A DNA stretch of 64,000 nucleotides from Kordia sp. (lineage in GTDB: Bacteria; Bacteroidota; Bacteroidia; Flavobacteriales; Flavobacteriaceae), in the NCBI GenBank assembly GCA_002733415.1, contig NVVR01000002.1:126001-190000 (forward strand). The letters run 5' to 3'. The position numbers were made by a program, and so were the translations under genes. Position 1 is the first letter of the stretch, and the number at the start of each line of letters is the position of its first letter. A model generated the notes under the pieces. That model was not told the origin of the DNA. It did no database searches and was given only the letters and a program-made list of their open reading frames with translations. Of the stretch, positions 16,547-26,743 are shown one piece after another.

Positions 16547-18412
16547 TTATTTTTGAAACTCCAAAATTTCATCAATTGTGTTTGCAGTAACAGAATGATA
16601 ATTAGCACGCGATTTTTTATAAATAGCTAATGCTTCATCTAGTTTGTTACTCTTTTTATAGGCTTTGAAAATGGTTGAAACATACCAACGACGCCCAACA
16701 TTAACTAAAAACGCTTCAATTTTTTCGTCTATATTGTTTCCTCTGTAATTATGTAGTATTGATTGCTCGTACCATACCATAGCGATGTATGAATTGGTAG
16801 AATTGGTTAAATTGTAAGCTTTATCTAACATTTCAAAATGCTTGATTTCCATGTTTTCAGGGAAGTTTCTAATGAAATGCACCCATTCTTGTGGAGTCCA
16901 GTCTTTAGTAACAGTGGTGTCTGCAGTGTTATTTTCGATACATTGTTGTAGTGTTTTTTCTACATTCTTAAATTTATCAGAAACAATTGTCACTTGATTA
17001 CTTGGTATACCAGAATTGTAAATCCACTCGTTAGTGTTAAAAGTAATATTATTTCTGTCTAGTAAATTTTCATTTAGGTAGGCAATAAACTTTTCGGTAT
17101 ACATTGTTGAAAATGCATGTGTTGTAAAGTAATTTTTCAAGAAGATATCAAACTTTTCACGACCAACAGTTTTTTCTAAAGTTCGTAGAAAAAGATATCC
17201 TTTGTCATATGCGATACTATTCATACCATCATCCGGATTTCGATCTTTTAAATCTAACTTTAGTTTGGTGTCATTCGGAGTATCTTTAAACCCTTCTAAT
17301 TCATCTTCTAAATCCTGACGACCAATTAAAGCTAACATTTCGGCTCTTTCTTTACCATAAAGTGCTTCCATAATTCTGATCTCAAAATAAACGGTAAATC
17401 CTTCATTCAACCAAAAATCTTCCCAGGTAGCATTGGTAACTAAATTCCCTGACCATGAATGAGCTAACTCATGCGCAATAAGCGATGTTAAGCTTTTGTC
17501 ACCTGCTATAACTGTAGGTGTAGCGAAAGTTAATCGAGGGTTTTCCATTCCTCCAAAAGGAAAACTAGGAGGCAGTACGATTACATCAAACTGATCCCAA
17601 GCGTACTTTCCGTATAGTTTTTCTGCAGCAACAACCATTTTTTCCATATCAGAAAATTCGGCATGTACTTTTGCTAGCATTGATTTTTCAGCATAAACAC
17701 CAGTACGATTACTGATAGCTTTATATTCAACATCACCAACTGCTAATGCTATTAAATAAGGCGATATGGGTTGTTTCATTTTAAAACGATACACACCGTC
17801 AGTAGTTTTCTCTTTAGGGTTTTCTGCACTCATTACTGCCATTAGTTCTGAAGGAACTTTAACTGTAGCATCATAAGTAACTCTAATTTGTGGACTGTCC
17901 TGAATAGGAATCCATGTTCTGGTTAATATAGCTTGACCTTGTGTAAATAAAAACGGGTGTTTTTTATCAGCAGTTTGTTGTGGGTTTAACCATTGTAAAG
18001 CTTCTGTTTTATCAGTTGTATTATAATAAATTGTTATGTTTTTAGTTTCAGGAGTGATGGCTATTTTTAATGACTGTCCTAAGTTTTTGTCAAATTCACC
18101 TAATGTAAAAGTAGTTGTCTTTCCGTCTGCTTCAACTTTTAGTATATCTAAAAATTTAGAATCTAAAATAATTTCAGTAGCATTGTTGTTTTCTATAGCG
18201 TAACTAGCAGTTCCGCTAATGATTTCTTTTTCAAAATCGGCAGTAATATCTAAGTTTAAATGTTTTACTACCGCATCATTTGGTTGTGCGTAAGAATGTG
18301 CTTCAACAACGTATTTAGGTGCTGCTGTTTCTTCTTCTTTGGTTTCTTTTGGTGAGTTACAACTTGTAGCAAACAAGATGATGGAACTTAGTATAATAGT
18401 GATTTTTTTCAT
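16547..18412 (-). CDS. M1-family zinc aminopeptidase (lipoprotein)
   Basis: 621-residue metallopeptidase of the M1 (aminopeptidase N / leukotriene A4 hydrolase) family. The start MKKITIILSSIILFATSC is a lipoprotein signal with lipidated Cys18, so it works outside the cytoplasm. The substrate-recognition loop FGGMENPRLTF is followed by the zinc site HELAHSWSGN with the downstream ligand Glu in WLNEGFTVYFE. Length and order match LTA4H-like bacterial enzymes. It trims N-terminal residues from peptides, probably for peptide nutrition. The adjacent aspS is separated by a terminator. Confidence 0.94.
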   Translation of the reverse strand: MKKITIILSSIILFATSCNSPKETKEEETAAPKYVVEAHSYAQPNDAVVKHLNLDITADFEKEIISGTASYAIENNNATEIILDSKFLDILKVEADGKTTTFTLGEFDKNLGQSLKIAITPETKNITIYYNTTDKTEALQWLNPQQTADKKHPFLFTQGQAILTRTWIPIQDSPQIRVTYDATVKVPSELMAVMSAENPKEKTTDGVYRFKMKQPISPYLIALAVGDVEYKAISNRTGVYAEKSMLAKVHAEFSDMEKMVVAAEKLYGKYAWDQFDVIVLPPSFPFGGMENPRLTFATPTVIAGDKSLTSLIAHELAHSWSGNLVTNATWEDFWLNEGFTVYFEIRIMEALYGKERAEMLALIGRQDLEDELEGFKDTPNDTKLKLDLKDRNPDDGMNSIAYDKGYLFLRTLEKTVGREKFDIFLKNYFTTHAFSTMYTEKFIAYLNENLLDRNNITFNTNEWIYNSGIPSNQVTIVSDKFKNVEKTLQQCIENNTADTTVTKDWTPQEWVHFIRNFPENMEIKHFEMLDKAYNLTNSTNSYIAMVWYEQSILHNYRGNNIDEKIEAFLVNVGRRWYVSTIFKAYKKSNKLDEALAIYKKSRANYHSVTANTIDEILEFQK

Positions 18413-18425
18413 TTGAGATAGTATT

Positions 18426-18458
18426 AAAAAAGCCTCATTTAATCAAATGAGGCTTTTA
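18426..18458 (-). terminator. Intrinsic terminator after aspS
   Basis: Stem AAAAGCCTCATTT, loop AATC, AAATGAGGCTTTT, followed by T residues on the minus strand. Confidence 0.85.
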
Positions 18459-18461
18459 GTT

Positions 18462-20216
18462 TTATGCTTTTATGTCTAATTGTAAACTTAGTTCTTTTAA
18501 TTGCTCGTTATTTAAAGGAGCAGGAGCGTCAATCATGACATCTCTACCAGAATTATTTTTTGGGAAAGCAATAAAATCTCTAATAGTTTCTTGTCCTCCT
18601 AAAATAGCAACTAACCTGTCTAGTCCGAAAGCAAGTCCTCCGTGTGGTGGTGCTCCGTATTCAAAGGCATCCATTAAGAAACCAAATTGTGCTTTAGCTT
18701 CTTCATCCGAGAACCCTAAATGCTTTAACATAGTTGCTTGAATTTGTTTATCGTGTATTCTGATTGAACCTCCACCGATTTCGTTTCCGTTCATTACCAA
18801 ATCGTATGCGTTGGCTTTCACTTCTCCAGGATTAGTAGCTAGTAATTCCAACTGACCTGGTTTAGGCGATGTAAATGGATGGTGCATTGCATGGTAATGA
18901 CCAGTTTCTTCATCAAGCTCTAATAAAGGGAAGTCAATTACCCATAATGGAGCAAATACTTTAGGGTCTCTTAATCCTAAACGCTCTGCCAATTCCATAC
19001 GTAACGCACTTAATTGTGCGCGCACTTTAGTAGTAGCTCCTGATAAAATACAGATTAAATCACCTGCTTTAGCACCAGTTTTTTCTGCCCAATTTTTTAA
19101 ATCTTCTTGATCATAAAACTTATCTACCGATGATTTGAATGAACCATCTGCATTACATTTTACATATACCATTCCAAGTGCGCCAACTTGCGGACGACGT
19201 ACCCAATCAATTAATTTATCTATTTCTTTTCTTGTGTATGTCGCTCCTCCAGGAACAGCAATACCAACAACTAATTCAGCATCGTTAAATACTTTGAATT
19301 CTTTATGTTGTGTTATTTCGTTTAATTCTCCAAATTCCATTCCGAAACGGATGTCTGGTTTGTCATTTCCATAGATGCGCATTGCATCGTCATATAGCAT
19401 TCTTGGAAATTTTTCTATTTCAACTCCGTTTATTTCCTTTAATAAATGACGGGTTAATCCTTCAAAAACATTTAAGATATCTTCTTGCTTAACAAATGCC
19501 ATTTCACAGTCAATTTGTGTGAATTCTGGTTGTCTGTCAGCACGTAAATCTTCATCTCTAAAACACTTTACTATTTGGAAATATTTATCCATTCCACCAA
19601 CCATCAACAATTGCTTGAATGTTTGAGGAGATTGTGGTAATGCATAAAATTGCCCTTCGTTCATACGAGAAGGTACTACGAAATCACGTGCTCCTTCTGG
19701 AGTAGATTTGATTAAGTATGGCGTTTCAACTTCAATAAATTCCTGATCAGACAGGTATTTACGAACTTCCATCGCTACTTTATGACGGAATATTAAGTTG
19801 TTTTTTACGGGATTACGACGAATATCTAAATAACGATATTTCATACGCAATTCCTCACCACCATCAGTTTCATCTTCAATAGTAAAAGGGGGTAGCTTAG
19901 CTTCATTTAGGATCTCTAGTTTGCTAACTAAAAGTTCTATGTCACCGGTAGCCATTTTTGCGTTTTTAGATTCACGCTCAATAACAGTTCCTGTAACTTG
20001 AATTACAAACTCTCTCCCTAAAGATTTTGCTTTTTCCATCATGTCAGTAGGAGTACGTTCGGCATCAAAAATAAGTTGTGTAATTCCGTAACGATCACGT
20101 AAATCAACCCAAATCATAAATCCTTTATCTCTAGATTTTTGAACCCAACCTGATAAGGTAACTTCGGTATTGATGTGTGATGCTCTTAATTCACCATTTG
20201 TATGACTTCTGTACAT
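18462..20216 (-). CDS. aspS: Aspartate-tRNA ligase
   Basis: Class II aminoacyl-tRNA synthetase charging tRNA-Asp. From ATG at 20216 ([14 protein letters not shown]) the product is 584 residues; the frame opens 13 codons earlier without support. It has the N-terminal OB-fold anticodon domain ([20 protein letters not shown]), class II motif 2 ([18 protein letters not shown]), the bacterial GAD insertion domain, and motif 3 ([15 protein letters not shown]). A -7 element TAAATTTG lies at 20260-20253. Whether it is discriminating or non-discriminating is not visible. Confidence 0.97.
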   Translation of the reverse strand: MYRSHTNGELRASHINTEVTLSGWVQKSRDKGFMIWVDLRDRYGITQLIFDAERTPTDMMEKAKSLGREFVIQVTGTVIERESKNAKMATGDIELLVSKLEILNEAKLPPFTIEDETDGGEELRMKYRYLDIRRNPVKNNLIFRHKVAMEVRKYLSDQEFIEVETPYLIKSTPEGARDFVVPSRMNEGQFYALPQSPQTFKQLLMVGGMDKYFQIVKCFRDEDLRADRQPEFTQIDCEMAFVKQEDILNVFEGLTRHLLKEINGVEIEKFPRMLYDDAMRIYGNDKPDIRFGMEFGELNEITQHKEFKVFNDAELVVGIAVPGGATYTRKEIDKLIDWVRRPQVGALGMVYVKCNADGSFKSSVDKFYDQEDLKNWAEKTGAKAGDLICILSGATTKVRAQLSALRMELAERLGLRDPKVFAPLWVIDFPLLELDEETGHYHAMHHPFTSPKPGQLELLATNPGEVKANAYDLVMNGNEIGGGSIRIHDKQIQATMLKHLGFSDEEAKAQFGFLMDAFEYGAPPHGGLAFGLDRLVAILGGQETIRDFIAFPKNNSGRDVMIDAPAPLNNEQLKELSLQLDIKA

Positions 20217-20252
20217 TGTAACTGTTTTAAATAAAATTGAAATACTAAAGCG

Positions 20253-20260
20253 CAAATTTA
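20253..20260 (-). promoter_or_regulatory. -7 promoter element of aspS
   Basis: TAAATTTG on the minus strand, matching TAnnTTTG, 37 bp before the aspS ATG. Confidence 0.55.
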
Positions 20261-20272
20261 AGAAGATTAACT

Positions 20273-20306
20273 AAAAAAGCATCGATATTTATCGATGCTT
20301 TTTTAT
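20273..20306 (-). terminator. Terminator hairpin, left copy of the block-flanking repeat
   Basis: AAAAAAGCATCGATA, loop TT, then the inverse complement, with T-runs. It ends the minus-strand T9SS type B gene. Nearly the same hairpin occurs at 34849-34876, with related flanking sequence, at the other end of a 14.5-kb block. Confidence 0.85.
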
Positions 20307-20344
20307 TAATAGTAAGTTAGTGAATTTCTATCAGTCTCTGTAAA

Positions 20345-23300
20345 CTATCTTTTCAAACTAAAATGACCTCGATATTGTTTACCATTCTCTCTATAGAGTA
20401 CAAACCAATAGTCTGAAGATGGCATTTGGCTTCCATTGTAAGTTCCATCCCAACCTAAACCATTAGGTTTGATTTCGTAAATAAATTTACCATACCTATC
20501 AAATACATGTAGTTTGTTTAATGGTTCATTAAAAGCATTTATAATTTGCCAAGTATCATTTATTCCATCTCCATTTGGTGTGAAAAAATTAGGGTAATTT
20601 AATAAGTAAACTTGCTTAATGGAAACTCCACAGCCGTTTTTATCTCTCACAAGTATTGTGTAGTTCCCTACTTCTAAATTATTAAAAATAGATTCATCCT
20701 GATATTCAAAACCATCAATTGAATATTCATAATCTCCCTCTCCTTCTACGAAAACAGAAATAGTATTATTATACTGACTCCAATCAATCGTTTCAATATT
20801 TGTAATTGTTGCAATATTTGAGATGACTACTGAAATTGTTTTTGAAGTTTCACATCTTAAATTTCCATAAATATTAGCAACAGTGACTTCATAAGTTCCA
20901 GGAGTGTTAACAATAATAGACTCCGTCATTTCTCCTGTAGACCATACATATTCATCATAACCTCCGTCAGCAATAATTTTAACTACATCGTTCTCACAAA
21001 TTGACCATTTATCTTCCATAAGAAGTACCGGTTGTTCATTTATAGTTACTTGAAACGATGTTGTAGTATAACAACTTGTATAGTTATTGTTTTCTAATCT
21101 AACATAAATAGTTTCGGAATTTGTGGTAAACAATTCAGGAACTGCATTATTACCCATTTCAGCATCAATAGTTGATAAATGATATGTGACTGTATATAAT
21201 GTACTTGATATTCCGTTTAAAATAATACTATTCTGAGCACTTAAATCTACTTGTTCAATACCATCATTACTTTGGTCTTCACAAACATTTATATCATTAG
21301 GTTGACTTGCAATAGGAAGGTAATGAACTCCTATTTCAAAAGTTATAATTTCGTAACAATTTGGGTTAACAACATTCTGAATTCTTGCATGAATCGTTTC
21401 TGAATTTGAAGAACAAATGTAATTATTAGGTATTGCATTAATGTTATTTATAGCATTTGTAGCATCATCAAAATACAAAATTTCAAATACTGTATTTGAT
21501 TGACCATTTAATAGTTGTGAATTATAATCAAATAAAATAAATTCATGAATTCCATCATTAGAAATATCGTCACACACAAAATCATTTGCTATCGGATTAG
21601 CAACAGGTTGCTCACTTACTATAAAATTAATTATAGTTTCATCAAAACAAGTAGCACTTAATACATTCTCTACGCTAACAGTAATTGTTTGTGAAACTGT
21701 TGTAAACGGATTCGGTAATGGACTTGATAATGCGTTTCCATCAGCATCAGTATAAGATACTACCATTCCTGTTTGTCCATTAAGTATCGTTGCTTCTATT
21801 GTTGATGTATCAAAAGCAACAATACCGTCTCCATTATCATCGCAAACCATAAGGTCTTGGACAGAATTTGCCACAGCAGCTGCGTCAACCGTAAACACTA
21901 TTGTAGTTTCATCATAACAAGCACCATTAGGATCTTGTGATACAGTATTAGTAAGCCTTGCAGTTATGGTCTGTGTAGCTGTTGTAAAAGGATTGGATAA
22001 AGGACTAGGCAAAGGATTACCTATTCCATCAAAATAAGTAACCGTAGTGTTTGTTTGACCATTTAATAAAGTGGAATGAATAGTAGAAGTATTAAAAGCA
22101 TACATTCCATCTCCGTCATCATCACACTGTTCATTTATGGTCACAACATTAGCAACCGGAACAGTTTCTACTTGTAGGCTAATATGATTTCCTAAACCCA
22201 AACAATCATTATCCAATGCACTATCTACACGTATATAAACATCTTGTTGGTTAGGGTACCCAATGTTTCTATAATTTGTTATATCAACAATAGGATTGTT
22301 TTCTGACAACGCATCAGTTTGGTTTCTGTAATACGCAATAATAAGCTGTTGCCCTACAGGAAATAGCGCTTGTATTTCTGTAGTAACCACACTAAAGTTA
22401 AAAGCAGCAATACCATTAGTTGTATCTCCATCAATAGCATCGTCACAAGAATAAAAGTTTCTAGTAAATGTATTAGGTATTTGAGTAGTAGATACTATTA
22501 AATTGACTTGCGCAGTCCTTAAACAACCATTACTATTTTCTATTCTAGCCCAAACAGTATCAGTACTTACATTTTGATTGGTATAACTTGTTGTATTTAC
22601 TATAGTATTGTTATTGTTTTCAGCACCAGAAAGTGTTTCATGAAAACTAATGGTTTCACTTACAGCATTCACAGTTATTTCACCAATTACCTGTTCTAGG
22701 TTAAATATACTAAAGCCATCCAAGTCATCGTCACATTGCTTTAACTCAACTACAGACGTTACAACAGGAAGCTCAAACACTTCAATAGTGAATGACGTTT
22801 GTGCTTTACAGGCAGTATTACTATTGTTTACCACTTGAACATAAATAGTTTCTATAGCATTTGTATTTTGATAATTTATTGGGTTATTTATAAAATTTGT
22901 TAATGCAAGGTCAGAGAAATAAGAAACTGTAAAGGCTGCGTTGGATTGTCCGTTTAAAATTGCTGTTTCATTTTGTGTTAAATCAAATGTAATTAGTCCA
23001 TCTGTGTCTGTTCCTATACTTGTATTATCACAATAGGATAAGCTAGGAACTGTTACACTAGGTTTAGGACTGTCAAAAACTTGAATATTAAATGAAGTAG
23101 TTGCTTTACAACTTGTTTGATTGCTATTCGTTATGCTAGCAACAATGGTTTGTGAGGCGTATGCTATACTATTTATATATGCTGAAGGATTAGTTATTGA
23201 TATGTCAGTATTATAATCATTCCAAGATGCATAATACGTTACATCAAATACCGTATTGCTTTGCCCGTTTAAAATAGTACTGTTTTGTGTGGTTAAGTCA

Positions 23301-24703
23301 AAAGTATGCAGCCCATTATTGTCATCATCACAAACCGACATGTTTTGCGCTTGATTTGCCAAAGGTTGCTCATATATAGTAACCGTTTTACTATCCGAAG
23401 AAGTTTCTCCTCCCGAAGTTATTGTTACAGATACATTATGATCACCAGCGTTAGCAAACACATGGGTTGGGTTTTCAAGTGTAGAGGTAATACCATCACC
23501 AAAATCCCATAAAATACTATCAATGGTATGCGAAGTATTAGCTGTAAATTGAGTGTTATTCCCTAAACAAAGATTTTCAAATTGAAAACCAATTTGGAAG
23601 AATGATTGAATAAAAGGAGGTAATCCAGCTACGGATCTATTTCCTCCTAAGTATAACTGTTCATATTGATAATTACACCCTGTACCGATAATATTAGGGT
23701 TATCAATTACATCAATATAAAATTTATAAGCCTTTGCAATGTATATTTTACCATCAGGAGCTAATTGTAACGAACCATAAGGCCTAGGTATAGGGCTTAC
23801 TTCCAATTTAGAATTAATGATAGCTGTTGGAGTTCCTGCTGCTAAGTTAAATTGATACACTGCTTCTCCTAGAACCCCAATATATAATACCTGACTGTTT
23901 CCAGAAAACTCAACACCATACACATTTTTATTACTAGGGGAATAATTTAGCAAGGTAATAGGATTAGATATTACTCCCGTTGCAGCATTAAAATCAAATA
24001 GCTGAGCTTCAGATAACCCTAGTTCTCTTGCAACTGCTAATTTTGTACCATCGGGAGAAATTTTAATTTGCCCAATATTTGCTCTTTCTTCTGATCCTCC
24101 AACATAAGAACCTATAGCGCTCACTACAGGTGTCGTATTTACTCCTGAATTTGAGATATTATACGCAATAAATTCATTGCTTTCCCATTTATGACTAACT
24201 ACCCAATACTCATTAGCTACACTACTTTGTATAGCTGTTATTTTTTCTGTGGTAGGCGTAAATAAAGGTATATTCTTGCTTGCTGTAATTCCTCCTAAAC
24301 CCCCATCCAAAGCCATGTCAACTTCTGAATATTGTAAGCCATCTGCTTCTCCTTCAGCATCTACTGTAAAAATAAAGTAAATACTTGGAGCATCTGGTTT
24401 AGGAATAATAATAGCTGAGTGAGTACTGGAACTATCTCCTTTTAAACCAGTACCGTTTAACATTACGGTATGATTTTTATTATACACGGTAATCCCATCA
24501 GTATAAAACAATAAATTACCATTGGTATCAGCAATAGTAGCACATCCTTCATCAGTACTTAAAGCACCATCTAATAATGGAACAGGAGCTCCACTATTAA
24601 AATCTAGGCCAGCATTATTGCCAAAATACCAAATATTGGCCTCGTTTTGAGAAAAGCCAATACTTGCTATTAAAAAAAATATTAAGAAAGAAAACTGTTT
24701 CAT
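20345..24703 (-). CDS. Large T9SS type B sorted surface protein with PKD domain and eight repeats
   Basis: 1452 residues. Signal peptide (MKQFSFLIFFLIASIGFSQ), then a beta-propeller-like region (about 20-370, with IKISPDGTKLAVA and LQLAPDGKIYIAKA), a PKD domain (about 375-445, WDFGDGITSTLENPTHVF), and eight modules of roughly 95 residues (about 447-1230), each opening with a CDD-type acidic motif and usually containing ILNGQ. An Ig-like part follows, then the type B C-terminal domain of T9SS (about 1368-1452, FFTPNGDGINDTWQI), which directs export and anchoring. Role: adhesin or gliding-associated surface protein, by family. It forms a two-gene unit with the lipoprotein 11 bp upstream. Confidence 0.9.
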   Translation of the reverse strand: MKQFSFLIFFLIASIGFSQNEANIWYFGNNAGLDFNSGAPVPLLDGALSTDEGCATIADTNGNLLFYTDGITVYNKNHTVMLNGTGLKGDSSSTHSAIIIPKPDAPSIYFIFTVDAEGEADGLQYSEVDMALDGGLGGITASKNIPLFTPTTEKITAIQSSVANEYWVVSHKWESNEFIAYNISNSGVNTTPVVSAIGSYVGGSEERANIGQIKISPDGTKLAVARELGLSEAQLFDFNAATGVISNPITLLNYSPSNKNVYGVEFSGNSQVLYIGVLGEAVYQFNLAAGTPTAIINSKLEVSPIPRPYGSLQLAPDGKIYIAKAYKFYIDVIDNPNIIGTGCNYQYEQLYLGGNRSVAGLPPFIQSFFQIGFQFENLCLGNNTQFTANTSHTIDSILWDFGDGITSTLENPTHVFANAGDHNVSVTITSGGETSSDSKTVTIYEQPLANQAQNMSVCDDDNNGLHTFDLTTQNSTILNGQSNTVFDVTYYASWNDYNTDISITNPSAYINSIAYASQTIVASITNSNQTSCKATTSFNIQVFDSPKPSVTVPSLSYCDNTSIGTDTDGLITFDLTQNETAILNGQSNAAFTVSYFSDLALTNFINNPINYQNTNAIETIYVQVVNNSNTACKAQTSFTIEVFELPVVTSVVELKQCDDDLDGFSIFNLEQVIGEITVNAVSETISFHETLSGAENNNNTIVNTTSYTNQNVSTDTVWARIENSNGCLRTAQVNLIVSTTQIPNTFTRNFYSCDDAIDGDTTNGIAAFNFSVVTTEIQALFPVGQQLIIAYYRNQTDALSENNPIVDITNYRNIGYPNQQDVYIRVDSALDNDCLGLGNHISLQVETVPVANVVTINEQCDDDGDGMYAFNTSTIHSTLLNGQTNTTVTYFDGIGNPLPSPLSNPFTTATQTITARLTNTVSQDPNGACYDETTIVFTVDAAAVANSVQDLMVCDDNGDGIVAFDTSTIEATILNGQTGMVVSYTDADGNALSSPLPNPFTTVSQTITVSVENVLSATCFDETIINFIVSEQPVANPIANDFVCDDISNDGIHEFILFDYNSQLLNGQSNTVFEILYFDDATNAINNINAIPNNYICSSNSETIHARIQNVVNPNCYEIITFEIGVHYLPIASQPNDINVCEDQSNDGIEQVDLSAQNSIILNGISSTLYTVTYHLSTIDAEMGNNAVPELFTTNSETIYVRLENNNYTSCYTTTSFQVTINEQPVLLMEDKWSICENDVVKIIADGGYDEYVWSTGEMTESIIVNTPGTYEVTVANIYGNLRCETSKTISVVISNIATITNIETIDWSQYNNTISVFVEGEGDYEYSIDGFEYQDESIFNNLEVGNYTILVRDKNGCGVSIKQVYLLNYPNFFTPNGDGINDTWQIINAFNEPLNKLHVFDRYGKFIYEIKPNGLGWDGTYNGSQMPSSDYWFVLYRENGKQYRGHFSLKR

Positions 24704-24714
24704 TTTATTTTATG

Positions 24715-25512
24715 TTACCAAGCTATGCCTATTACATATTCTAAGTTAATTGTATTCTCCTCTACAGTAATTGTGTTTGGTTGCGAGCTTACATAGTTAG
24801 ATAAGGGAATTATACTCTCAAAAGGTGGTCCTTGCATTATATCCTGAACAATACCACCTCCATCATCGTCTGCAAAAGTAATATAAGGTGTTAACTCAGC
24901 AATATTAATATATAAATCTTCATTTTGGAAATTCCAACTTAGGTTGTTTTCATTATCTCTAGTAGCCGACCTATACCATAGCCATGAACTTGTAGGCACA
25001 CCGCCTCTTGTGCCATCAAGCACATTAAGTGCTGGTTTTAATAGTGTAAAAAACACATCGGCTAAGTGATTAGGGTTTGTTGTGGGGTATTCGCTATCCC
25101 AAGTGTTGCCCATATCGTAAAAAGAGTTCAATTGTACACTTTGTAGTTGTACTGCATTCCCTTTTTCTACAGTGATATTCACAGTATTGTCTTTAATTTC
25201 ACCAGCATTATTTTTAACCCTAAAAACGATGGTTTTTAAACCAAGGGTATCAAAATCGAAATACAAGTTTGCTGTAGTTCCAAAATCCTGGTGGTAAGTA
25301 CTTGGAAATGTTAGTCCTCCATCGGTAGAGAAGCTAATTTCATTAATAGTTTCATTAGTTATTGCTGTTATTGTTACTATTTGGTCTACTACAATTGTTG
25401 TAGCATCTTGTGTAACGGTGACCTCAAATGTAGGTACAACAGGAGTAGCTCCGTCATCAGACGAGCAACTCGCTAAAAATAATAATGTGAGTAAGTAGAT
25501 TGTTTTTTTCAT
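24715..25512 (-). CDS. Lipoprotein of unknown function upstream of the T9SS protein
   Basis: 265 residues starting MKKTIYLLTLLFLASC with lipidated Cys16 followed by SSDD, a Bacteroidota-type lipoprotein signal with acidic export residues. Residues about 30-115 resemble an Ig-like or bacterial surface beta-sandwich (VDQIVTITAITNETINEISF); the rest is not recognised. The 11-bp gap to the large T9SS protein suggests they are made together and could work together at the surface. Confidence 0.72.
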   Translation of the reverse strand: MKKTIYLLTLLFLASCSSDDGATPVVPTFEVTVTQDATTIVVDQIVTITAITNETINEISFSTDGGLTFPSTYHQDFGTTANLYFDFDTLGLKTIVFRVKNNAGEIKDNTVNITVEKGNAVQLQSVQLNSFYDMGNTWDSEYPTTNPNHLADVFFTLLKPALNVLDGTRGGVPTSSWLWYRSATRDNENNLSWNFQNEDLYINIAELTPYITFADDDGGGIVQDIMQGPPFESIIPLSNYVSSQPNTITVEENTINLEYVIGIAW

Positions 25513-25647
25513 TGTGATTTTTTTAAGTGTAATCTATTTGTTTTAATTAGAAATTAATTTATGTCCAAATAAAAGGTAACGTATTGATTATAAGTGCTAA
25601 AAATTTGATTCGTCCTGAATAGGTATTCTATTTGGCGCTACTAATAT

Positions 25648-25681
25648 TAAAGGCAATTAATAATATTTTAATTGCCTTTAA
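25648..25681 (-). terminator. Hairpin after the immunity genes
   Basis: Perfect 13-bp stem (TAAAGGCAATTAA with its inverse complement) and a 7- to 8-base loop, 14 bp beyond the last immunity gene. The T-tract is short (TTTAATATT), so it is a moderate terminator. Confidence 0.65.
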
Positions 25682-25694
25682 TGGTTGTTTAAAA

Positions 25695-26030
25695 TTATAT
25701 TTCCGGAACTAAAGTAAATAGAATGAATTCTTCATCTTGAATATTATAGTTTTCGATATAATCAATAGCTATTTTTATGCTCCTGTCAATAAAATCAATT
25801 TTTGATTCATCGTCCAGTTTATTACAGTACCAATTATCATAATTTTGTTGGATGTTTCCATTGTGTTTTTCGTATACATCACCACCTAATATTGGTACTT
25901 GTAATATTAATAGCTGCTTTAGTGCAGTTAAAGCTTCATGCTTTTTTAATGCCCAATTATTAACACCAAGTTCATGAAGATTGTACCCAATAGCAAAAAA
26001 TTCATCTATTTCTGTTGACCAAAACTTCAT
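25695..26030 (-). CDS. Putative immunity protein (Imm40-like appearance)
   Basis: 111-residue soluble acidic protein at the end of the toxin operon. It contains a GGDVYEKH motif, a conserved-looking WYCNKLDDE and several aromatic and acidic residues. From memory it resembles the Imm40 family of polymorphic-toxin immunity proteins, but this needs a profile search. Its ATG overlaps the stop of the preceding small gene by 4 bp (translational coupling). Position and size are typical for immunity genes; which toxin it neutralises is unknown, perhaps a previously carried one. Confidence 0.65.
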   Translation of the reverse strand: MKFWSTEIDEFFAIGYNLHELGVNNWALKKHEALTALKQLLILQVPILGGDVYEKHNGNIQQNYDNWYCNKLDDESKIDFIDRSIKIAIDYIENYNIQDEEFILFTLVPEI

Positions 26031-26308
26031 TCGATTTCAAAATCTATTTCTTTTAAAAAATATTTGATATCCTCATTAGTTCTCGCAGTTTTTGTCCTAT
26101 CAGACATACTCGGCATGTCAATCCCATATAAATATTGAATTAATTCCCATAAAAGAGGTTCTTCTTCGTTTGGCTCAAAAATCAATTCATTATTATCATA
26201 ATTCTCCATCATTTTCCAAGCCCATCTATCTGCATTTGGATAAGAAAGCTCACCATTTAATATTGAGTTATATATATCAACTAGTTTTTCTCTATTAATT
26301 ACCACCAT
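26027..26308 (-). CDS. Small acidic protein, putative second immunity protein
   Basis: 93 residues, strongly acidic, with RWAWKMMENY and PLLWELIQYLYGIDMP as notable aromatic stretches. No signal peptide, so cytoplasmic, as expected of an antidote to an effector acting in the cytoplasm. It lies 51 bp after the first immunity candidate and is coupled to the next gene. No family is named with confidence. Confidence 0.6.
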   Translation of the reverse strand: MVVINREKLVDIYNSILNGELSYPNADRWAWKMMENYDNNELIFEPNEEEPLLWELIQYLYGIDMPSMSDRTKTARTNEDIKYFLKEIDFEIE

Positions 26309-26359
26309 CCTGTATAGTTTCCTAGATTATCAAAAGTATAATGTTTTTTTATTTTAATC

Positions 26360-26728
26360 TTAAATTAATTTATGTTTAAACATAAATATTGAGTCTTGAA
26401 TATAAATTCCAAAATTTAGAGTAAAATCGATAGGAATTAAAATAAAATTAGGTTCTAATCCTGGAAACCAATTTTCATCTAATTCTGAAATAATTACTTC
26501 TTTAGAAACCTTTCTAATTACTCTTTTATCAATTTTCTTTTTTCCAATAGTTATGTACCTATTATAAACTAAATAGTATTCAATTTTTGGTAAACTTTCA
26601 GAATAATCAAAATCTAAACTAGTAGCATTATTCATATTTTTAAATAATTCTGAAATAAACTTTTCTGAAATATTTAAAACCTTGACTCTAATTTCATTGT
26701 CTTCAATGTTTTCTCCTAATAATGTCAT
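26360..26728 (-). CDS. Putative cognate immunity protein of the RHS toxin
   Basis: 122-residue cytoplasmic protein beginning 15 bp after the stop of the RHS toxin gene, which is where the cognate immunity gene normally sits. The sequence alternates short strands and charged turns (KIEYYLVYNRYITIGKKK, PNFILIPIDFTLNFGIYI). I do not recognise a family. Alternatively it is one of several immunity genes kept from earlier toxin variants. Confidence 0.68.
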   Translation of the reverse strand: MTLLGENIEDNEIRVKVLNISEKFISELFKNMNNATSLDFDYSESLPKIEYYLVYNRYITIGKKKIDKRVIRKVSKEVIISELDENWFPGLEPNFILIPIDFTLNFGIYIQDSIFMFKHKLI

Positions 26729-26743
26729 ATTAATAAATTATTT

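Noticed and set aside
21000-23370. Regularly spaced similar DNA segments, considered as a CRISPR or tandem repeat array
   Set aside because: The similarity is at protein level (CDD and ILNGQ modules of about 95 codons), diverged at DNA level, and lies in one long open frame.
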